A DNA stretch of 28,459 nt from Bacteroidota bacterium (GTDB taxonomy: Bacteria > Bacteroidota > Bacteroidia > Bacteroidales > Cfx3-03), in assembly GCA_030706265.1 (NCBI GenBank), contig JAUZOX010000004.1:1-28459 (forward strand), given 5' to 3'. This document shows positions 21,623 through 28,459 of the stretch, piece after piece (position 1 is the stretch's first letter; every line of letters begins with the position of its first letter). Below the pieces are notes generated by a model. That model searched no databases. It was given only the letters and a program-made list of their open reading frames with translations, and was not told the DNA's origin. A program made the position numbers and the translations under genes.

Positions 21623-22681
21623 TTAGAAACGGAAATGGCAAGGATCTTTGGAGTGGTAGAGCGAAGGAAGTTTTAAAATGATTGACAATTCGTTGGTCAC
21701 ATTTTTATTTACCTGTTTTGAGTGTACTAACAAGTCAAAACTATAGTTGAGTTGCATGGAAGAATAGGAGCGCTCATGCAATTGGAATTCAGTACCAAGG
21801 AGCATCATCAATTCGGTTACATTCAACAGACTGTTTTGTTCATGCCGCATATATCCTCCGGCCGAAAATGTTTTGTATTTAAAGTTGATGCCGGTGATAA
21901 TGTCTTCCATACTTCCTTGTTTTTCGAGCAGCATCAATGGTTGTACGGCAGCTTGCTGATAACCGTATGTTGCCAGGACATGGCTGTAACGCATCATCAG
22001 GGAGTATTTTGAAGGTAATTTGGCGGTGATGTGTTCAAAAGATTGATTGGGTTCGGGCAAGTGCTGAATGGATAATCCAAAATCGAAAACATTATTTCTT
22101 ACGTTTGATTGATCCGTGGGATCGGATTCATACCGGCCAAAAAGGCCGATATGGAAATCAAAAAAATTAACGCTTTGGTTTGAGGTCAGCAAAGAATATT
22201 GTGACTTGGGGATCACTACACCATAATAGGGATTGAGTTGATCGAAAAAAACGAGGTTGTCAAAGTTGATTGATTTCTGATAAAAGACAGGTGCAATTCC
22301 TGCCTGGAATTTTAATTTCTCGTTCACGATTACCCTAGCTGAAAAAGGAATCCCCAGAGCAGTGGTGCTATAGTTTCCATCGCCTTCCTGGTTGCGGGTT
22401 AAAAACAAACCAACTCCTCCCAACCCCTGAATTTCCGTATCATGTAAGGATTGATCCATGCCAACTGCAATGGTCTCAAATTTAGAAGGTAAATACATGA
22501 GGGCTCTCCGGTAATTCAGTGAGATCAAAAAACCCTGGTCAATGCCCACCGATGCCGGATTGTAGTAGATCGGGTTTTGCAAAAAATGCGTAAAGGTGAC
22601 ATCTTGCCCATAAAGTTGAGTACTGTACGAGTTGAAAGTCCATAGCAAAATAACAGCAAATCGTATAATCTCTTTCTTCAT
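21623..22681 (-). CDS. PorP/SprF-family type IX secretion membrane protein
   Basis: 352 aa with a signal peptide (RFAVILLWTFNSYSTQLYGQ). The mature protein begins QDVTFTHFLQNPIYYNPASVG, the typical PorP/SprF start (Q-x-P-x-x-x-NPA), followed by barrel strands (GGVGLFLTRNQEGDGNYSTTALGIPFSARV; LKFQAGIAPVFYQKSINFDNLVFFDQ; FDFGLSIQHLPEPNQSF). These outer-membrane proteins help secrete or anchor T9SS substrates with type B C-terminal domains. It lies 6 bp downstream of exactly such a substrate, forming the usual two-gene unit. Confidence 0.93.
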   Translation of the reverse strand: MKKEIIRFAVILLWTFNSYSTQLYGQDVTFTHFLQNPIYYNPASVGIDQGFLISLNYRRALMYLPSKFETIAVGMDQSLHDTEIQGLGGVGLFLTRNQEGDGNYSTTALGIPFSARVIVNEKLKFQAGIAPVFYQKSINFDNLVFFDQLNPYYGVVIPKSQYSLLTSNQSVNFFDFHIGLFGRYESDPTDQSNVRNNVFDFGLSIQHLPEPNQSFEHITAKLPSKYSLMMRYSHVLATYGYQQAAVQPLMLLEKQGSMEDIITGINFKYKTFSAGGYMRHEQNSLLNVTELMMLLGTEFQLHERSYSSMQLNYSFDLLVHSKQVNKNVTNELSIILKLPSLYHSKDPCHFRF

Positions 22682-22687
22682 GAGCCG

Positions 22688-24979
22688 TTATCTTAGAAGG
22701 CTGAAAGTGCCTTCTTTATGAAATTTCCCGAAATGATCTTTGATACCTTTCCATTGGGTTCCATCGATAAAGGTCGCTTTCATTCTCCAGATGTAATTCT
22801 GAGCAGGCATTTTTTGTCCCTTGATGTCATTTCCATTCCATCCCTCGGCGGGTTGGGTATTTGCTACCTTATTCGAAGACCATACCAGATTTCCCCACAG
22901 GTCCCAAATACCCAAGTAATAAGTTTGAAGACCTAAGGCTGCAGGTCTGAAAATGTTTAATTCCGAATTCGGATTTTCGGGCTCAAAAGCATTGGGCATT
23001 GCAACTCCTTTCATCACAACTCTGTAAAGAATTGAAGTCGTATCGGGGCAACCAAAACTATTGTAAACGGTAAGATAAATTCGGTAATATCCGTTGCTGT
23101 TGAATACAAACATGACCGAGTCCATGTTTGAACTTCTGAAACCATCCGGGAGTAACCATTCAGCTCTGACAGAATACCTGGATGAATTGTAAAACATAAC
23201 CGAATCGGGCATTCCACCCATATCTCTCCGCTTGATGTTCGGCTCGGGAAGTGGATCAATTTTGATATAAATTTTTGCTGAATCGGTATAGGCTCCGGAT
23301 ACGGAAACAATTTTAACGGGATATATCCCGACTTTATTCAATACAATATCCGGATTGGACTTGCTGGCATTCTTAACCCGTATTTCCGGGGTGGAACTCC
23401 AGGAATAAGTCGTGTTCTGGTCGGCATTAATGTATCTGACGATTGTAGTGTCCAACGTGATGGTATTTCCCAGACATCTGGTTACCGTATCCTGAAGCAC
23501 ATCGATATAGGGATACATTAAAAGTCCGCAGGAAGGTTGGGAAGGGGCGCTTTCGGCTCCACCGTTAAAAACAGCGGTTACGACATAGCAATAGGAGTAT
23601 CCCGAAGTGAGTCCCTGCCCATTGTTTGAATCATAATACGAAAGCGTATTCAGGCCATTTACGGTTCCAACCAGTTTAAATCCGGTGCCGGCCGGTAAGC
23701 CAAGCATACACGAGTCAAAAGGAATATTTGAAAGGCCTATTTTTCTATAGATATTATATCCGATGGCTTGTTGACTTTCTGTTTGATCCCACTTTACGTT
23801 AAATCCTTCCTTGTTGACGGTTGCATTTACATTTTTTACGGCCGGGGCGACCAGGGTAATGAAATTGGTAGCCTCATCCGAGAGACTGGATCCCAAATGG
23901 GAGTCTGTGACTTTGTAATAAACCATGTAAGGGTTTTTCGAGTAATGAAAGGCATTGGTGTTCCAGTTAAAAGTACCGGTAGTCGAGCCGATATTTGTTC
24001 CTTCCGGAGTATAGGTGGCCGGACTAGCGGCGACATCATACGGCAAACCCCGGGTTGAAAATGTCAGGGTGTCGCCGTCTGCGTCACTGCTTGTGATTTT
24101 ATAATTAATTGTAGTGCCTGGTTTTATACAGAGGTCCGGAACTGGGTCGATGACCGGAGGGTTGTTTGCACATGGAGCGACCGTAACCTGCATGTCGCGA
24201 AGTATATATCCAATCATTACCCCGTTTCTCCACTTCATGATTTTGAATGCGATATTGTATTCACCTTGTATCGTGGGCCTTTTCCAGAAAATGATACCGG
24301 TCCTGGGGTCCATGGTAAATGTTGTATTGCCAGTAGCATCCAGTTCATTCGGATATTTATATCCGGGAATATCAGCTCCGTTTGTCGTTTCGCACCTTAC
24401 AAGCTGAAATGTCAGCAAATCGTTATCGGGATCAACTGCGCCGGGATTTATTTTATAGATGGAGTTCACACATCCATCTCCAATGGGATCAAACTGAAGT
24501 ACCGGTGAACTCATTTGGGTGACTCCGTTGCCCACAGTCAACATTGCGTTGATAAACATCGGATAATTACTTCCACCGGCACCCGTGAAGTTGGTAATGC
24601 CAAGATTCCTGTTCGTTGGAGCTGTTGAAATAATATAACTCTTGTTAGGAGCGTAGGTATGAGTCGTGGTAAATATATTTTTCCTGATAATCGGGGTTAT
24701 TAATTCTCCGGTATGAGCACAGAGATTCTTGCCTACATAACCTTGCGGCCCATTCTGGCGTGTAAGCGTGAGGTTAGTGCCATCGCCGAGCGAAACGGGA
24801 AGCGTATTTACATCGGCGGTAATTCCGGGTGCAGCATTAGTGAAAATGGTAAAAGTAATGAGGTAGGTGTTGGGCTGACCTGCAACAGGGGTATAGGATA
24901 TTTCCCCCGACCGAAGATGCGTGGCATAGCCTGAAAGAGAGATCAGGAGTAAGAAGAAGAGACATATTTTATGTAACAT
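22688..24979 (-). CDS. Large T9SS-secreted surface protein with gliding-type (type B) C-terminal domain
   Basis: 763 aa from the ATG at 24979; an ATG at 24991 lies only a few bases after the predicted transcript start. Signal peptide MLHKICLFFLLLISLSGYA, then an N-terminal region (HLRSGEISYTPV) common in Bacteroidota surface proteins, with beta-sandwich segments. An FN3-like module follows (NVNATVNKEGFNVKWDQTESQQAIGYNIYR...), then a PKD-like part (TYSWSSTPEIRV... YSVRAEWLLPDGFRSSN). The end is the gliding-motility-associated C-terminal domain: MPNAFEPENPNSELNIFRP, YYLGIWDLWGNLVWSS, GWNGNDIKGQKMPAQNYIWRMKATFIDG. The C-terminal domain is the export signal, handled by the SprF homologue 6 bp downstream. 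Ligand or adhesive role unknown. Confidence 0.9.
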   Translation of the reverse strand: MLHKICLFFLLLISLSGYATHLRSGEISYTPVAGQPNTYLITFTIFTNAAPGITADVNTLPVSLGDGTNLTLTRQNGPQGYVGKNLCAHTGELITPIIRKNIFTTTHTYAPNKSYIISTAPTNRNLGITNFTGAGGSNYPMFINAMLTVGNGVTQMSSPVLQFDPIGDGCVNSIYKINPGAVDPDNDLLTFQLVRCETTNGADIPGYKYPNELDATGNTTFTMDPRTGIIFWKRPTIQGEYNIAFKIMKWRNGVMIGYILRDMQVTVAPCANNPPVIDPVPDLCIKPGTTINYKITSSDADGDTLTFSTRGLPYDVAASPATYTPEGTNIGSTTGTFNWNTNAFHYSKNPYMVYYKVTDSHLGSSLSDEATNFITLVAPAVKNVNATVNKEGFNVKWDQTESQQAIGYNIYRKIGLSNIPFDSCMLGLPAGTGFKLVGTVNGLNTLSYYDSNNGQGLTSGYSYCYVVTAVFNGGAESAPSQPSCGLLMYPYIDVLQDTVTRCLGNTITLDTTIVRYINADQNTTYSWSSTPEIRVKNASKSNPDIVLNKVGIYPVKIVSVSGAYTDSAKIYIKIDPLPEPNIKRRDMGGMPDSVMFYNSSRYSVRAEWLLPDGFRSSNMDSVMFVFNSNGYYRIYLTVYNSFGCPDTTSILYRVVMKGVAMPNAFEPENPNSELNIFRPAALGLQTYYLGIWDLWGNLVWSSNKVANTQPAEGWNGNDIKGQKMPAQNYIWRMKATFIDGTQWKGIKDHFGKFHKEGTFSLLR

Positions 24980-24999
24980 TTTAAGATACATTAAAGCAA

Positions 25000-25007
25000 C
25001 AAATGTA
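25000..25007 (-). promoter_or_regulatory. -7 box (TACATTTG) of the T9SS substrate/SprF operon
   Basis: Minus-strand TACATTTG fits TAnnTTTG. It predicts transcription from about 24994, which makes the ATG at 24979 the likelier start. No -33 match at proper spacing. Confidence 0.5.
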
Positions 25008-25050
25008 TCATTAATTCTGAATATCCGGGTTTTTTGAACTGTGATTTATA

Positions 25051-25111
25051 CAAAGACAACTGAAATAATCGAATTAGGAAAAATAGATTATTTTCAAGTC
25101 AGTTGTATTTG
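25051..25111. repeat. Long interrupted inverted repeat
   Basis: ACAACTGA (25056-25063) pairs with TCAGTTGT (25099-25106), AATAATC (25064-25070) with GATTATT (25086-25092), and CAAA (25051-25054) with TTTG (25108-25111). There is a 6-nt bulge on the right arm and a 15-nt loop. It lies about 45 bp upstream of the surface-protein promoter. Confidence 0.6.
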
Positions 25112-25377
25112 TTCCATAGCACGTCACCTGCCAGTTTATTGGTGATTTTTAAAATCAATTAAAGTAATAACAGCTGACTACCGGATAGGTTTAATACGGC
25201 AAATAGAAAATGAAAAGAAAATGATTGTTGTATTATGATGAATATTAGTGATATATAAGTTTGTGTGTTGCTTTTCAATAAAATTTTTCACACATGTCCT
25301 AAATTCTCTGCCACGCTGTTTCAACTATCAATATAAAATCCCATTTCGATTCTATCATATTTATACTTGAATCTTTT

Positions 25378-25407
25378 ATAAAAAGGTCTGAGAAAATCTG
25401 CAGACCT
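25378..25407 (-). terminator. Terminator of the DUF4468 gene
   Basis: AGGTCTG (25384-25390) pairs with CAGACCT (25401-25407) around a 10-nt loop. On minus it is followed by a short T-rich run. It starts about 26 bp past the stop. Confidence 0.7.
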
Positions 25408-25433
25408 AACCAAATATGAAACGAGGGAATACG

Positions 25434-25991
25434 TTACCAAATATCATTGATTTTCGTTTTCATGGCTTTCTCCAATGAATTGATCAATGCGATCATTCGT
25501 TCATTGATTTTTGGATAAAACCGTCTGTTATTGGCATTATGCCCTTTGTTCCATTCCTCCAGTGGAATGTTAAGATCAGATATTGAGGCATTTTGAGCGG
25601 GATAATAGATGTTGTTTAGCCTGAAATCGGTTATTTCATAACGTAGACAATCATTCTTTAATTGAATTCTAATGGTCTTCCAGATATTTAAGCTTTGCGC
25701 CGTATAAAACCTCAAATTCCAAACGGTTCTGAAACATCCTTTGCCAATGATTTCTCCGTGTTCCTTATCATCAAGTTGAATCACATCTTTACCTGAATTG
25801 TAGGTATTGATAAACCATAGTTTGACCCGGTCATACATTTCTTCCCTGGTGACTCCGTGATAAGGGATGATATTGGTATAGGTGACTTTGCCATCTTTGA
25901 GCGGAAGTATTCCAAGAAGTTTATCCTGAGCAAAAATCTGATTCGATATGAAAACAGTAATAAATAAAAAGAAAATTTTTTTCATATCCAC
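25434..25991 (-). CDS. DUF4468 protein (TBP-like fold), exported
   Basis: 185 aa with a signal peptide (KKIFFLFITVFISNQIFAQ). The domain DUF4468 is recognisable from LKDGKVTYTNIIPYHGVTREEMYDRVKLWFINTYNSGKDVIQLDDKEHGEIIGKG, the typical first two thirds, followed by the conserved TIRIQLKNDCLRYEITDFR strand. Such proteins are common in Bacteroidota, are predicted periplasmic or surface proteins and have no known function. The ATG two codons downstream (MKKIFF) is an equally good start. It stands alone with its own terminator. Confidence 0.88.
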   Translation of the reverse strand: MDMKKIFFLFITVFISNQIFAQDKLLGILPLKDGKVTYTNIIPYHGVTREEMYDRVKLWFINTYNSGKDVIQLDDKEHGEIIGKGCFRTVWNLRFYTAQSLNIWKTIRIQLKNDCLRYEITDFRLNNIYYPAQNASISDLNIPLEEWNKGHNANNRRFYPKINERMIALINSLEKAMKTKINDIW

Positions 25992-26025
25992 GTCATTTAA
26001 TGATTAATAAGTAGGGGCTAAACGA

Positions 26026-26039
26026 TATGCATTTGCATA
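26026..26039. repeat. Perfect palindrome TATGCA-TT-TGCATA upstream of the DUF4468 gene
   Basis: Two 6-bp arms around TT, 35 bp upstream of the start at 25991; a possible operator. No -7 box overlaps it. Confidence 0.4.
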
Positions 26040-26235
26040 CTCCAACCTTATATTTATAACATTAAATCCGGGCTCATTGTTTTGGTTTTATCCGGTGAAA
26101 ACAGGTTGAGCCGTCTTACTTTAAAAAGCAAAAACGCGATTGTTTTTAAACCGATAAATCATCAGGAGACCATTCCATTCTTTCTCTGAATATTATCAAA
26201 GATCAGGGTAATGGCCTTTTACAAATGGGGAAAAA

Positions 26236-27192
26236 TTATTCGACCTTGCTGAGATAGAAAAAGGCAGTGTCGCCGTCTTTGATCCTGTTCAACCGCATTG
26301 ATTCCTTCCTGAAAACTTTCAATTCATCGGGTGAGAAATAATCCGGTTTGCCTTTGGTTTCTACTAATGGAATGTTGCGCAGATATTGCTCACTCCCCCA
26401 AAACTGAAGCTCATACGAATCGTAATCTACGTCGGTTAACTTTAGATTGGATTGGTCGGCCAGAATTTTTATACTGGTAACGGTATGCAAAAAGAAATGT
26501 CGGGGGGCATCAAAGTTAACCCAGTTTATGCCGTATTTCCTCCAAGCATAAGAGTTGGCTACCGGGATGCGGATCATGATATGACCTCCTGGTTTTAATA
26601 AGCGGTGCAAATTCTTCATCACATCGAGTGGTTGCCACATATGTTCAAAGGAAGAGTGCAGAATGATGAAATCAAACTGACCTTCCATTTCAAAAATTTC
26701 CTTTTTAAAAATGTTGATGCCTTCTTTCCTGTAAAAGATATCTTCCTGGTTGTAAGGATCAATTCCGGTGATGTTCTTGAATCCATACTGATGCAACAAC
26801 AAAGGCAGTTTGCCTGAACCGCAACCCACATCCAAAATGGCCGAATCGAATGAGAGCATATTCTTCCTGATCCACCTGAACGGATTCTTGTACCTGGCAG
26901 ACAGAAGCTTTCCAATTAAGTTATGGTTACCCAGGTAATGATCAATCAACTGCTTGTATAAAACTTTCTTGATATCCTGAATGAAATTGGAGGCTGCAGG
27001 TCGGGGTGCAAAAGAATAGTAGCCCTCAGGATAATACTTATCCATGTTTTCGGGCCGTTCTAAAATCTGAATACAACCGCATTGTGAGCACTGGAAATAG
27101 GAAAATCCCTCACGGAAGCCAAACATCATTTCCCTGACGGTGAACTGTTGATTTTCTATATCATTATGACAAATCTTGCAAACTAACGCCAT
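26236..27192 (-). CDS. SAM-dependent methyltransferase with N-terminal zinc ribbon
   Basis: 318 aa, cytoplasmic. The N-terminus has a zinc ribbon C5-x2-C8 ... C35-x2-C38 (with C40). A class I methyltransferase follows: motif I AILDVGCGSGKLPLLL (about 137-152), acidic GIDPYN, FDFIILHSSFEHM (post-motif II) and LKPGGHIMIRIP. This layout (zinc ribbon plus Methyltransf_23-like domain) is frequent in surface-polysaccharide clusters, where it methylates sugars or caps chains. It follows the GT2 gene by 65 bp on the same strand. Target unknown. Confidence 0.88.
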   Translation of the reverse strand: MALVCKICHNDIENQQFTVREMMFGFREGFSYFQCSQCGCIQILERPENMDKYYPEGYYSFAPRPAASNFIQDIKKVLYKQLIDHYLGNHNLIGKLLSARYKNPFRWIRKNMLSFDSAILDVGCGSGKLPLLLHQYGFKNITGIDPYNQEDIFYRKEGINIFKKEIFEMEGQFDFIILHSSFEHMWQPLDVMKNLHRLLKPGGHIMIRIPVANSYAWRKYGINWVNFDAPRHFFLHTVTSIKILADQSNLKLTDVDYDSYELQFWGSEQYLRNIPLVETKGKPDYFSPDELKVFRKESMRLNRIKDGDTAFFYLSKVE

Positions 27193-27257
27193 TGGTAACT
27201 ATTTTTATAAAGTGATTAAACAGGTTAATGAATACATCTTTTGATCTTTGAAATTTT

Positions 27258-28145
27258 TTACTTTTTCCGCTTTAAAACAGTACACTTAAACCGGTAGTAA
27301 AGGTCAAAAGCTGTATCCCTGCTTATTCTGAGAAATATTGGAAGTGTCAGGCTGCCGGCCAGAAGCAGTGAATGAGAGCCACGGTAAAGATATTTTATTG
27401 ACTCGACAAAGAGGTTGATTTTCCTCAGGATCAAATACCAATATGGTGCTAATCCATGATTATAAGGGTTGAGGAGGTAGGCCTCTTCTTTTTTTCTTTT
27501 ATAGAAAAGGGGTATATCACTGGCCAGCTTATAACCGCCTGATGCTAAAAGATAAAATACGACAGGGTAGTTACTGTTGGCCGGTGTCAGCGCGTTTTTC
27601 CCCCACCAGGTTGGGACCTTGATTTTTTCCAGGGCTTGTCTTCGGTGTATCCCATAAAAAGGGGCATCATTAAAACGGCGGCAGAAAGAGAGTATCCTGC
27701 TGAAAGCCGTTTCCCCTGAGAAATCCCATTGGCATACTCTTATCACCTCATCGATGGAGTTTGAAAAGACAGCGATGGGGCAGAATGTCGTTACCAGTTT
27801 GGGATCGCGTTCGAGCTCTCCAATCAGATGCTTGATAAAGTCACGGTGATAATAATCATCGTGGGCCGTCCACATGAAATACTTTCCCTGAGCCTGATCA
27901 AGCACAAAATTTTGATTCCTGGTCATGCCGATATTGCTTTCCTGGGCAATAAAGCGGATGCGGCTGTCATTCTGTGCATAAGTATTACAGATGCTTACGG
28001 TGTCGTCTTTAGAGGCATCGTCGGAAATGATGAGTTCAAAATCACTGAATGATTGATTTAACAATGAGTCTAATACATCTTTCAGATATTCGGAACTATT
28101 GTAAACAGGCAATCCGATGCTCAGTAAGGGAATGTTGTTGTTCAT
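27258..28145 (-). CDS. Family 2 glycosyltransferase (GT-A fold)
   Basis: 295 aa. Typical start LLSIGLPVYNSSEYLKDVLDSLLNQSF, then DFELIISDDASKDDT (nucleotide-sugar site) and the metal-binding acidic motif in MWTAHDDYYHRDF (DDY in place of strict DxD). The C-terminus holds a hydrophobic, membrane-associating stretch (SLLLAGSLTLPIFLRI) and a basic tail ending in KRKK. It transfers a sugar during surface-glycan assembly at the inner membrane. Divergent from the flippase gene that starts at 28331. Confidence 0.92.
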   Translation of the reverse strand: MNNNIPLLSIGLPVYNSSEYLKDVLDSLLNQSFSDFELIISDDASKDDTVSICNTYAQNDSRIRFIAQESNIGMTRNQNFVLDQAQGKYFMWTAHDDYYHRDFIKHLIGELERDPKLVTTFCPIAVFSNSIDEVIRVCQWDFSGETAFSRILSFCRRFNDAPFYGIHRRQALEKIKVPTWWGKNALTPANSNYPVVFYLLASGGYKLASDIPLFYKRKKEEAYLLNPYNHGLAPYWYLILRKINLFVESIKYLYRGSHSLLLAGSLTLPIFLRISRDTAFDLYYRFKCTVLKRKK

Positions 28146-28285
28146 GCGTGCATATTTTTTACCTGTCAGATGGCCCCCAACTGAAAGCCGGAATTCGTTT
28201 CAAATTAAAATGTAGCAATGTTATCAAGCAAAAGGCAAATTAATCCGGGCCTTTATGAAGCGGTCAAAGATACCAAATTAATCAA

Positions 28286-28293
28286 TATTTTTG
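28286..28293 (+). promoter_or_regulatory. Possible -7 box (TATTTTTG) of the flippase gene
   Basis: Matches TAnnTTTG, 38 bp before the ATG at 28331. No convincing -33, and the region is AT-rich, so weak. Confidence 0.35.
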
Positions 28294-28330
28294 CACCGTA
28301 ATAGTCTTTGCGAACCCCAAAAAACTTTCA

Positions 28331-28459
28331 ATGCTTTCAAATATTAAAGCCATCCTTAAGAATTCAGCTATCTACGGCTTTGGAAATCTATCCACCAAGC
28401 TCGCCGGTTTCATTCTCATTCCGATATATACTTCACATTTTTCGGTAGCCGAATTTGGT
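28331..28459 (+). CDS. Polysaccharide flippase (Wzx/MATE-like), N-terminal fragment cut by window edge
   Basis: The first 43 codons read MLSNIKAILKNSAIYG then FGNLSTKLAGFILIPIYTS and HFSVAEFG, the characteristic first helix of Wzx/O-antigen-type flippases of the MOP superfamily (NSAxYGxGNxxxKxxGFxLxPxYTxxxxxxxFG). It would flip lipid-linked oligosaccharides across the inner membrane. It is divergent from the GT2 gene and marks the start of a glycan cluster continuing beyond the window. Confidence 0.85.
   Translation, partial: MLSNIKAILKNSAIYGFGNLSTKLAGFILIPIYTSHFSVAEFG

Larger units (their letters stand above)
24992..25433. other. 442-bp intergenic region with promoter and long hairpin
   Basis: Holds the promoter of the surface-protein gene (25000-25007), a 19-bp interrupted hairpin (25051-25111) and the terminator of the DUF4468 gene (25378-25407). 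No ORF worth naming. Confidence 0.5.

Noticed and set aside
26130..26147. AAAAAC-GCGATT-GTTTTT as a terminator
   Set aside because: Weak A/T stem, 90 bp from the nearest stop (the methyltransferase at 26236), and no clean T-tract beyond the arm.
1..28459. A mobile island or phage origin for the hcp/Rrf2 cluster
   Set aside because: No integrase, transposase, tRNA edge or flanking direct repeat was seen, and base composition looks like the neighbours.

Overview
This window looks like a chromosomal segment of an anaerobic member of the Bacteroidota, probably Bacteroidales-like. The evidence is: several promoters with the Bacteroidota -7 box TAnnTTTG, a type IX secretion substrate paired with a PorP/SprF protein, a DUF4468 protein, a class I (four-iron cluster) hybrid cluster protein, and moderate-to-low GC. 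No rRNA, tRNA, CRISPR array, transposase or phage gene is visible.

Layout. 1-407: 3' end of galactokinase on +, with a terminator. 547-3267: a two-gene + strand operon encoding a soluble PRC/MgtE_N/CBS protein and an NRAMP-family transporter whose metal-site substitutions resemble NRAMP-related magnesium transporters. 3522-4568: a lone GH130 enzyme. 5105-10415, all on -: two Rrf2-family Fe-S regulators, a ferredoxin-like protein, an outer-membrane barrel and hydroxylamine reductase/Hcp, which look like a nitrosative-stress island. 10650-13052 on +: the translational GTPase TypA/BipA and a lipoprotein. 13053-13868: a gene-poor stretch with an unusual array of 11-bp repeats. 13869-18449 on -: isocitrate dehydrogenase, a divergent polysaccharide deacetylase, a degenerate HD protein and an aconitase-family enzyme in one tight operon. 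18650-20833 on -: YebC and DNA polymerase IV. 21195-25991 on -: a small protein, a SprF/T9SS-substrate pair and a DUF4468 protein. 26236-28459: the edge of a surface-polysaccharide cluster (methyltransferase, GT2 and the start of a flippase on the opposite strand).

Most interesting signal. The 5' leader of the magnesium-type operon (about 560-676) contains a 14-codon ORF reading MDEGPDLSRIINQL. Its stop codon lies inside the 5' arm of a perfect 9-bp hairpin. The 3' arm of that hairpin overlaps a segment that can instead pair with the strong Shine-Dalgarno of the first gene. This has the architecture of a ribosome-controlled on/off switch. The acidic and proline-containing peptide start recalls enterobacterial MgtL, whose ribosomes are destabilised at low magnesium. 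If this is right, it is an MgtL-like translational attenuator in Bacteroidota controlling an NRAMP-type Mg2+ transporter; the function is inferred, the structures are visible.

Second signal. The promoters of hcp and of both Rrf2 genes share an inverted repeat ATTTG-N6-CAAAT placed over or next to the -7 box. This suggests one regulon in which the Rrf2 proteins control themselves and hcp.
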